Below are positions 1 to 10,300 of a stretch of DNA of 64,000 bases, in pieces. A model generated the notes under the pieces. The model saw only the letters and a list, made by a program, of their open reading frames with translations. It did not search any database and was not told the DNA's origin. The stretch spans positions 1 through 64,000 of the forward strand of contig JAHLKH010000006.1 in the NCBI GenBank assembly GCA_025526915.1, read 5' to 3'. Every line of letters starts with the position of its first letter. Position 1 is the stretch's first letter. Origin of the DNA: Entophlyctis helioformis (Eukaryota > Chytridiomycota > Chytridiomycetes > Chytridiales > Chytriomycetaceae). The position numbers and the translations under genes were made by a program.

Positions 1-100
1 AGATGGAGTCAAACGACGTCAGATATCGGTTTGCATTGTGAGATACGGCTGACAGGCAGGGAGCATAGGGATCGGACAATGGCAGATGGCTCCAGGTCGT

Positions 101-1459
101 TTATTCATCAATTTTCGCTGACACTGAAACCCCTTGCTGCAGACCGGCAGGCTTTGTCTTCTTGCTCACCGACGGCCGCGCCAACTGCCCGCTATATACA
201 GACACTTGCTTGCGATCCCACAATGCGCGCGGGATGCCGAGGATCTTGAACAGTGCGATTCGACAGTTCTTGTCCACTAGAAAGAACGACACTGGATTGA
301 CAACCACAGAGCAGATGGCAATGACAGTGGCTATGGAGTAGAGTTGGCCCGAGGAAAACGTCTGGCTGAATGTTTGGTACATTGTAGCGACCATGAACGG
401 TGTCCAGCAAAGGAGGAATCCAGCCGCGATAATAACGGCTCGACGGATGATTGCCATCTTCATCTGAAACAGCCTTGGGTTCGCTCTGGGATCTTGCACA
501 GTGTCGCTCATTGTGTCGACTGCATTCGATGACGTTTCAGCAGACTCCACTCCGGTATCTGGAGAAATGGCATGTGTTTCTGCGATCGAACTGGGACGAG
601 ACTGAGATGTATGAGATGGCCGTCCGTCTTCCGAAACAGGCGCTGACGCATGCCGCAGCCGCGTCTTGGACTTTCGGCCGCTTAGCTTGCCTGCCTTTTC
701 ACGCGAATGCGCGGAGCGACTGACTCGGAGAAACTTGAGGAATACCAGTCCGTAGCACATGTTGATGGCGCCGATGCACACCGTGTAAAAAATATGTCCT
801 TGGCTACTTCGAACATGACAGACCCGCTGGATGATGCATAATTGACGGTGCAGAAGCTGGTATCCGTATGTCGAACGAATTCCATTCCAAAAGGAATGCC
901 AATGCTGGCCCAGAAAGTGCCAAGGAGCCAGAGACAGCCCGACCAAATGAAGAGCGCGCGCCGTGATATGTGGATCTTGTCGGTTGGGACAATCAGCAGG
1001 CAGTTGTAAACGGAGATCGATCTGTCGGCATGACGATACAGATGAGAACCAGATTGGCCCCTGATGAAGGGTAAAAGCTGGAGTGCAGTATCACTCGATC
1101 AAAGGCAAAGCATTTCCCAACGGGGCAATGCGACCATGCTTACGCGAGAGTCGCAGTAGACGTGTACGCCAAACCCATGGTTACTGGAGCCTCATAATTA
1201 CAGCCTCGCGCCATCCGAGATGTGTGTGTTCCGCACCAACAGTGACAATCCACAGATGCTTGCAAACCGTGACCAAACTGAAGGCGAGATCTGTCAGAGC
1301 AAGATTCGCATTGAGAATCATCTCTGGCTTGTTGCGCAGTGTCTCGGATCCAATGAAGCTGGCGAGGTACAGGCTGTTGAGGACCGTGCCAAAGAAGCAA
1401 GCCACGAGTGTCAAGACGTCGTAGGCGTCCGGCATTCCCTTGCCTGCATATCGTGCCAT
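101..1459 (-). CDS. Class A-like 7TM receptor, array copy 1 (frameshifted)
   Basis: Rhodopsin-family-like GPCR in two exons, about 1459-1144 and 1021-101, with a 122-bp GT-AG intron. Exon 1 carries TM1-TM3, including the TM2 pattern LNANLALTDL (class A N/L/D signature). Exon 2 starts at the end of TM3 with SISVYNC, where class A receptors have the DRY motif, and continues through TM4-TM7. TM6 keeps a canonical CWTP and TM7 has NPVSFF in place of NPxxY. The tail is Ser/Lys-rich and cytoplasmic. Two single-base breaks interrupt the frame: one near 1205 at the end of exon 1, and one in the A6 run at 787-792, where one more base restores the frame. Family membership is clear from the six paralogues in this window; ligand and G protein are unknown. 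The start at 1459 is the first ATG before TM1. Confidence 0.75.
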
Positions 1460-1836
1460 TTCCAGCGAGTGTCAGTGGTCTGCATGGACAAGAAAGTGGG
1501 CGATGCACGTCCACAAGCATGCCGCTTACAAAAAGGCGACTGGAGAAGTCGATCGGAAGCGTCCCGATCCAGTATAATGATGCTGGATATCGCTGAGTAG
1601 ACACGGATCACGTGCAGAGACGCGTGACTGGATGCCGCAATGCAATGCCACGATGCCGTCAAGGCGTGCTTGTATGGCTGGATCGTTAGTGAACTAGTTG
1701 ATGTGCAGTTTGGCGGCAGGTGCAGCAGCGTCTGGATCTGGCATGGCACGTTGTTGCTGTGCTCGCATCACGCCGGCAGCTCAGTCGATCAGTAACCAGT
1801 GCGCCTTGCAAGCCGATGGTCATCAACAGCATTTAT

Positions 1837-3311
1837 TCATGGATCGATAGTGATGGGATTAGCGGCGCCGACTCCCTTTTCATCAGCCAGGACGTCTTCC
1901 GAGCTGTAATCATACTCTGAGCTTGCTTTTGGTCGAAGGCCGCCTGCACTAGCTGCTTGCTGCTGCTTCTGCTGGTTTGGCGGGGCAGATTGAGATCCCG
2001 ATGCCGACTGAGTTGAGACAGTGTACGCCTGTGGATACCACGACTCTGGCAGCCTGAGCAGAATGAAGAGGGCCCGCTTGTAGTTGTTGTCAATCACGAA
2101 GAATGTCATCGGATTGATAACAACGCACAGCGACGCCAAAAGAGCGAGACGGCGTAGACCTCAGCAGACGTGTATCGGCTAGAAAACTGTTGGTAGAGCG
2201 TGCATATGAAGAATGCCGTCCAGCAAGATAGGAATCCAAACGTGATGATGAGAGCGCGCTTGATGATGGACATCTTGATGCGGAACATTTGCGGATTCTT
2301 GGCCATTTTCCTTTCGCTTGCTTCGCCTGGAGCCATTTGAGACGATGTCTCTGATGACTGGCCACCACTAGCTATAGGTGCCGACGACGATCGCCCATGC
2401 GCCGAAGGCTGCGACGATATTTGCTTGGCCGAGCCACTTCTTGCATGTGACCCGGCGTTGCTGTTGCGCATGCCCACGGCCTCCATGCGCTTGCTGACAC
2501 GCATGAACTTGAGCAGGATCTGGGTATACGAATGGTTGATGACGCCAAGACACGCCGAGAACACGATGATATCAAACACTATCTTGATCTTATACGGCTG
2601 CTGGCTGGAATTGCTGGGATCAGTTGTGCAAAAGCTGGCTGTTGTATGGCGAACAAAGTTGACGCCAAAGACTGCGGGTAGAAGCCCGGTTATGATGCCA
2701 AGGATCCAGAGAGCAATCGACCAGAGTATCATGGTCTTTCTTGGCAGATTCGGCCTCTTATCAGGTACAATGATAGCGTAGTTGTAGGCCGCGATGGATC
2801 TATCATTTACACCGCCAGCACCGTAGCCATACGACCAAGGAGCCAACGCGTTGCCAAACGAGTTCAAAAGAGGAAGCAGCAGCACGGCGCGACACGAAAT
2901 TGGAGCAATAGTCAGAATGCCGAGCAGGGCGTGACAGGATGGCAGCATTAGAAAGACGAATGAGTCACACTGCTGGAAGAGACGAGCGATTCCACACAAG
3001 GTAAAGGCCAGACTTACGACAGCGTAAAGACAGAGGTGTACACGATACTCATGAGAAGAGCCGACTCGACTTTACATCCAGAAAGCAAGAAAAACTTTTC
3101 GGGACCAATACAACGATCGCAGTGTGCTTGGCCAAAAGCAAGACGGCAAGCAACAAGTCCGAGAGCGAGGTTGGCGTTGAGGACGTCTCGGTTTGCCCAC
3201 GCAGACTCTTGGAGCAAGGATGCTGGAAATGAGCAGGAGATTCAGTATCGTGCCAGCCGCGCTAACGGCCATCCCCGCTTCGTCCCAAGCAGCGACATAG
3301 GAGTTGGGCAT
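1837..3311 (-). pseudogene. Class A-like 7TM receptor, array copy 2 (multiple frameshifts)
   Basis: Same two-exon receptor as its neighbour. Exon 1 spans 3311-3018 and exon 2 spans 2799-1837, with a 218-bp intron at the same place and phase (end of TM3). Exon 2 opens with SSIAAYNY and has a long Ser-rich third loop, a CWTAFF motif in TM6 and NPMTFF in TM7. Exon 1 needs about four frame changes between roughly 3230 and 3080 to read SKSLRGQTET, VLNANLAL, SDLLLAVLL and GCKVESAL in order. Another break lies in the A4 run at 2138-2141. With five breaks this copy is the best pseudogene candidate of the family, though a locally poor consensus would look the same. About 190 bp separate its start from the end of the NRPS gene. 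Confidence 0.65.
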
Positions 3312-3504
3312 GCCAGCTTTTGGATTTCGTGCCGCTGTGAGTGTTCCAGGACAAGAGCAGACTGTGGCACGATCAGATTTCACCCCAAAACCAGGCCAAG
3401 AACGATTCTGCCTGGCGTCTGACGTCATGACGGTCTTGGCCGCCATTGGTTAGCGACGGGACGATGTGGCTTGACGTTTGGCATCAAAATGCCTTCAAAC
3501 TCCC

Positions 3505-4310
3505 CTAATGAGACAGAGCCGTCGAGCTTTCATTGAGGAGCGTGTCAAGGTCTGACGACTGTGGTCCGGCCAATATGGCGTAAAACCCGTCACTCCCGCT
3601 CCGACCCCGCCATCTTGACGATCGCTCCAACAAGATCCTGACAAACTCGCCATCTCGTGGAATGTCGTGGCCACCGTCGTGAACAAGGTCGAGCCGCATG
3701 TTGGCTCTGTATGAAGACCGCAGACCTGCGCGGAACGCTGCGTCTTCGTTACTGCCGTGCGCGTGAATGGATGGGATGCCGATGCCGCCGTCATCGCTGC
3801 CTTGCACCAATACTCCTGGAGATGGTGGCTTGCCTGGTCCAGGCGAAGGGAGAGAGAAGAACACTAAACTGCCATGTGCGCTGGATCTTGCGACTTTCGG
3901 CGAGTTTGTCGAGGATCTCAATGACCATGGCGCCTTGCGAGAAGCCGAGCAGACCGTCAATGGGACCAAGGGATGCAAGATGGTCCGCGATGTACGACGA
4001 CAAACGCTCAACGTCCAGTTGGTCGATCGCCTTGGACTTGGGATGCCACTCGAACCACTCCATATCGGGATAGATCTCACTCATGGCTGTGGGGATAACA
4101 GAAGGATGTCAGTTGCAGGATAGAAAACATGCGTGATCAGACGCAGGAGACTTACGTGACGTTGACGTCTTGAAAGGTGCTTGGATGAACACAAACTCGA
4201 TGTTGTTGCCAAAGTGTGCCTTGAGACCAGACAGTTGGAACTCCATGTGGACTGGGTTGGATGCCTGGCCGTGGGAGACAGGCGATGCGGATGGCATTCG
4301 TATTGTTGCT
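3505..4310 (-). other. FSH1-type serine hydrolase domain fused to the NRPS
   Basis: After carrier T3 the reading continues into an alpha/beta hydrolase of the family of serine hydrolases 1 (FSH1). In order: a beta-1 strand with IRIACL followed by HGQ, EFVFIQAP, an intron at 4087-4155, a segment with PIDGLLGFSQGA (nucleophile Ser in GFSQGA), IPSIHAHG, and a C-terminal HDGGHDIP that supplies the catalytic His. Two one-base breaks (near 4285 and 3860) interrupt it. The position after the last carrier suggests a product-release function. A separate gene beginning near 4310 is the alternative, but no separate start in the right frame is visible. Confidence 0.7.
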
Positions 4311-7300
4311 CTCATCTTGATGGAAGTCTTGCGTGCGGCTGGAAGAGTGGCCCTGGTGAGCAGTCCAAGTGTCGGATTCTTGAAGACGGTTTGGAGGGAC
4401 AGAGTCGGGCAGTCAAAGGTGGACTGGATCTTGCGGACGAGAACGATTCGCGTTCAAGGAGTTGCCACCAAGTGCAAAGAACGACGTGTTGCGGCCAATC
4501 GACTCGACCGGCACGCCAAGCACATCGGCCCACACGGCTGCCATGCGCATCTCGGCATCGCTCGACAGGCTCTCGACAGCAATCACAACGTCCATGGCTG
4601 CGAGTGCCTTCTTGTTCGTCTTGCCATTTGGATTGGTCGGCATGGCGTCCAGTCCCACAAACACGGCCGGCACCATGTACGCTGGCAGGTGCTCCGACAC
4701 CACATCGTGCAGCTCGTCGGCGTCAATGTCGGCCGGTGTCACAAAGCCAACCAGGTGCGTCTTGTCCTTGACGATCGCTGCGGCTGCCGTCACACGCGGG
4801 TGCTTCATCAGTGCGGCTGCAACCTCGTCCAGCTCAATCCGGTATCCCTTGAGCTTGACCTGGTCGTCGCGGCGTCCAATGATCTCGAAGCGGCCGTCGG
4901 GAAGCATGCGTCCGAGATCGCCCGTCTTGAACATGCGGCTGCCACACTTGGCTGCAAACTCGCCGCTCACAAACGGATCGGCCAGGAACTTGTCGGCCGT
5001 CATCTCGGGAAGGTTGATGTATCCAGGCGACACGCCAATGCCGCCAATGAACATCTCGCCCATCACGCCAGCAGGCACGCGACGCATCTGCTCGTCAAGG
5101 ATGTACGACGTCATGTTTGGCTCTAATGGCCCAACCGTCACACTGTCCTTGATTTCAATGAGAGCAGCGTGTGAGACAAACGTCCCCGACGGTCCGTATG
5201 CGTTCGTGAACGTGACATTGGACGCCCACAGATCCTTGAGCTCCCCTGGGCAGACTTCGCCTGCGACGGTAACGCTCTTGAGTCGGGGATAGTCGGCGGG
5301 GTTTCCAAGCTGAGCCAGACCAGTTGGTGTGATCATCAAGACATTGACGGTGGCGATCTTCTCGAATACGTCATCCGTACGCATCACAAGCGTGCATCCG
5401 TGGCACAGCGATCCCCACACTTCCCACTGGCACATGTCGAATCCAATGGCCATGAACTGCATGACACGGGCATGCGGCACGCATCCAACATTTGGAGATG
5501 TTATGGCGACGATGTTGAGCATGCCACCGTGTGTCACTGGCACTCCCTTCGGGTTGCCCGTCGAGCCTGACGTGTACACGATCATGAACACATCCGATCG
5601 TGATGCGGTGTGCTGCTTGTCAGCCGATGCCTGGAATGCGACAACGGCCTTGGTTGATGCGGCATCCTTGAGAGCATCGGATGACACCATCACGACTCGC
5701 ACGGCGGATGGCAGCTGCAGCTGGTTGATGCGCTCACGCTCAGACTCGGTCGACAGCACAACCGTCACGCCGGCATCGGCGAGAATGAACCGGATGCGCT
5801 CGGCTGGGAACTTGGAGTCGAGCGGCACAATCGTCGCGCCAGTCTTGAGCACAGCGAGAAGTGCAAGCGGGAACTCGAGGCATCGCTGCATGATCACTGC
5901 AACGCGCGAGCCAACGCCAATGCCACCAAGTGCGACGATCTGGTTGGCAAGCAGAGTGCCGCACTTGTCCAGCTCGCCATACGTGATCAACTCGTCGCCG
6001 TACTCGACGGCCGTCCAGTCGGGATGCTCGGCAGCTCGTGCCTCGAAGCCGTGGTGCACTGCCTCGTATGGCAGATCCACAAGTGGTCCGAAGCTGTGTG
6101 CGTCGAGCAGCTGCATCTGAGCAGGCGACAAATCCCACAGCGGCTCGATCGACGACTTGGATGCGACTGCGGCTGCAAGCTGGCCGACCGTGAAGTCAAA
6201 CTCGGCCAGGATCGACGACGCTTGCTTGCGTGACAGCTGCGAGTGGTCATACTTTGGCTTCATATTGAAGCCGTCCGATAGCGGGAATATGATCAGCTCA
6301 AAGCAGTACGCGTAAGAACGAGTAGACCCCTTGGATGCGGCATAGCTGAAAGGAAGCTTGGCAGCAGCATCGCCAGACAGACGGTCGTCCTCTGGCAGGT
6401 TCTCAAACACAAACAGTGTCTGGAACAGCTTGGCGTCCGATGCGAGGCCACTCCACTTCTGCACATCGATCAGTCCCGTGTGCGAGTGCGGCAGCATCTG
6501 TCCGTGGTCCGACTGCACGGCACGAAGCACAACGGCTGCATCAGTGGCGTCCGACTCGATGCGCACTCGGCACGGCACGGTGTTGATCATGGCTCCAACA
6601 ATGCTGCAGTCAGGGATGCATGTGCGAGTGTCAGCCAACAGCCATGTACACACAAGCCACAAGCAGCAGCAACAGCATGCGACTCACCGATCAGCGCCAG
6701 CAACAGGAATGTCACGTCCCGACACGACCTGGCCAAACACGACATCGCTGGATCGCGTGTACTTGCGCAGCGTCATGGCCCATGCCGCCTTGAGGAACAC
6801 GGCCGCCGTGACGCCTGCCGCCTTGCACGCCGCCTGCATCTGCGGCATCGGCAGGCTGCACTCGAGCGACAGCGGCTTGTCCTCGGAGGCGTCCTCAGAG
6901 TCCCACTTGCCGAGCGAGAGTGGCTCGGCTGGTGCAACACCGGCAAGGTACTCGCGCCAGAACGACTCGGTAGCAGCTGCATCCTGTGCGGCGATGTAGT
7001 CCACCACAGACCGGAATGCGGGTCGCTCCTCGAGTGCGGTGCCGCCATATGCTGCAAGTAGATCTCCCACAATCATCGGCAGGGACCAGCCGTCATACAG
7101 CGTGTGGTGGATCGTGAGCACCACAACGGGATGCGAGTCGTTCGTGTGGGTCAGCAGCGACAGTCGGATCCAGTGCTTGTCGCCGACGGCAAAGCCACGT
7201 GCCTTGTCTTGGTCGAGGAACGCGGCAATGTCCATGCTGGCTGTGAGAGCAACACGCTCGAGTGCAACATCACGCTTGTCGATGTGCGGCCGCACAACCT

Positions 7301-10300
7301 GCACAATGCCACCAGTCGATGTCGGCACAAACGATGTGCGCAGGATGGCGTGGTGCTGCACAAGCGTGCGGAATGCCGCCTCGAGTGCAGCCACATCGAT
7401 CGTCTGCGTGGCTTGCAATGGCACCTGGGCAACGTACGCCGATGCATCCTGGATCGTCGCTGAAACCATGCCAGACTGCAGCGGCGTGGCGGGGAATGCG
7501 TCCATGGTCGATGCATCCACTCCGAGTCGGTCGGTCCATTCGGCGGCAATCTCGTCAAGCGTGTCCTGCGACAGAGCAGCAGCTGGCCACACTTGCGTGC
7601 CGTCAGAGCCAGAGTCGCCAGCCGAGGCTGCCTTGTCGGCGAGTGCGGCTGAGCGTGACAGCGTCTGTGTCTTGAACAGCTGCGGCACCGTGATCGGCAG
7701 ACCCGCACGCTGGCAGGCTGTCGCCGTCTTGATGGCCGAGATCGAGTCGCCACCAAGTGCAAAGAACGACGTGTTGCGGCCGATCGACTCGACCGGCACG
7801 CCAAGCACATCGGCCCACACGGCTGCCATGCGCATCTCGGCATCGCTCGACAGGCTCTCGACAGCAATCACAACGTCCATGGCTGCGAGTGCCTTCTTGT
7901 CCGTCTTGCCATTTGGATTGGTCGGCATGGCGTCCAGTCCCACAAACACGGCCGGCACCATGTACGCTGGCAGGTGCTCCGACACCACATCGCGCAGCTC
8001 GTCGGCGTCAATGTCGGCCGGTGTCACAAAGCCAACCAGGTGCGTCTTGTCCTTGACGATCGCTGCGGCTGCCGTCACACGCGGGTGCTTCATCAGTGCG
8101 GCTGCAACCTCGTCCAGCTCAATGCGGTATCCCTTGAGCTTGACCTGGTCGTCGCGGCGTCCAATGATCTCGAAGCGGCCGTCGGGAAGCATGCGTCCGA
8201 GATCGCCCGTCTTGAACATGCGGCTGCCACACTTGGCTGCAAACTCGCCGCTCACAAACGGATCGGCCAGGAACTTGTCGGCCGTCATCTCGGGAAGGTT
8301 GATGTATCCAGGCGACACGCCAATGCCGCCAATGAACATCTCGCCCATCACGCCAGCAGGCACGCGACGCATCTGCTCGTCAAGGATGTACGACGTCATG
8401 TTTGGCTCTAATGGCCCAACCGTCACACTGTCCTTGATTTCAATGAGAGCAGCGTGTGAGACAAACGTCCCGACGGTCCGTATGCGTTCGTGAACGTGAC
8501 ATTGGACGCCCACAGATCCTTGAGCTCCCCTGGGCAGACTTCGCCTGCGACGGTAACGCTCTTGAGTCGGGGATAGTCGGCGGGGTTTCCAAGCTGAGCC
8601 AGACCAGTTGGTGTGATCATCAAGACATTGACGGTGGCGATCTTCTCGAATACGTCATCCGTACGCATCACAAGCGTGCATCCGTGGCACAGCGATCCCC
8701 ACACTTCCCACTGGCACATGTCGAATCCAATGGCCATGAACTGCATGACACGGGCATGCGGCACGCATCCAACATTTGGAGATGTTATGGCGACGATGTT
8801 GAGCATGCCACCGTGTGTCACTGGCACTCCCTTCGGGTTGCCCGTCGAGCCTGACGTGTACACGATCATGAACACATCCGATCGTGATGCGGTGTGCTGC
8901 TTGTCAGCCGATGCCTGGAATGCGACAACGGCCTTGGTTGATGCGGCATCCTTGAGAGCATCGGATGACACCATCACGACTCGCACGGCGGATGGCAGCT
9001 GCAGCTGGTTGATGCGCTCACGCTCAGACTCGGTCGACAGCACAACCGTCACGCCGGCATCGGCGAGAATGAACCGGATGCGCTCGGCTGGGAACTTGGA
9101 GTCGAGCGGCACAATCGTCGCGCCAGTCTTGAGCACAGCGAGAAGTGCAAGCGGGAACTCGAGGCATCGCTGCATGATCACTGCAACGCGCGAGCCAACG
9201 CCAATGCCACCAAGTGCGACGATCTGGTTGGCAAGCAGAGTGCCGCACTTGTCCAGCTCGCCATACGTGATCAACTCGTCGCCGTACTCGACGGCCGTCC
9301 AGTCGGGATGCTCGGCAGCTCGTGCCTCGAAGCCGTGGTGCACTGCCTCGTATGGCAGATCCACAAGTGGTCCGAAGCTGTGTGCGTCGAGCAGCTGCAT
9401 CTGAGCAGGCGACAAATCCCACAGCGGCTCGATCGACGACTTGGATGCGACTGCGGCTGCAAGCTGGCCGACCGTGAAGTCAAACTCGGCCAGGATCGAC
9501 GACGCTTGCTTGCGTGACAGCTGCGAGTGGTCATACTTTGGCTTCATATTGAAGCCGTCCGATAGCGGGAATATGATCAGCTCAAAGCAGTACGCGTAAG
9601 AACGAGTAGACCCCTTGGATGCGGCATAGCTGAAAGGAAGCTTGGCAGCAGCATCGCCAGACAGACGGTCGTCCTCTGGCAGGTTCTCAAACACAAACAG
9701 TGTCTGGAACAGCTTGGCGTCCGATGCGAGGCCACTCCACTTCTGCACATCGATCAGTCCCGTGTGCGAGTGCGGCAGCATCTGTCCGTGGTCCGACTGC
9801 ACGGCACGAAGCACAGCGGCTGCATCAGTGGCGTCCGACTCGATGCGCACTCGGCACGGCACGGTGTTGATCATGGCTCCAACAATGCTGCAGTCAGGGA
9901 TGCATGTGCGAGTGTCAGCCAACAGCCATGTACACACAAGCCACAAGCAGCAGCAACAGCATGCGACTCACCGATCAGCGCCAGCAACAGGAATGTCACG
10001 TCCCGACACGACCTGGCCAAACACGACATCGCTGGATCGCGTGTACTTGCGCAGCGTCATGGCCCATGCCGCCTTGAGGAACACGGCCGCCGTGACGCCT
10101 GCCGCCTTGCACGCCGCCTGTATCTGTGGCATCGGCAGGCTGCACTCGAGCGACAGCGGCTTGTCCTCGGAGGCGTCCTCAGAGTCCCACTTGCCGAGCG
10201 AGAGTGGCTCGGCTGGTGCAACACCGGCAAGGTACTCGCGCCAGAACGACTCGGTAGCAGCTGCATCCTGTGCGGCGATGTAGTCCACCACAGACCGGAA

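Noticed and set aside
8430..8520. Programmed frameshift in the NRPS
   Set aside because: The duplicate copy has one more C at the same homopolymer and reads through normally, so an indel is the simpler explanation.
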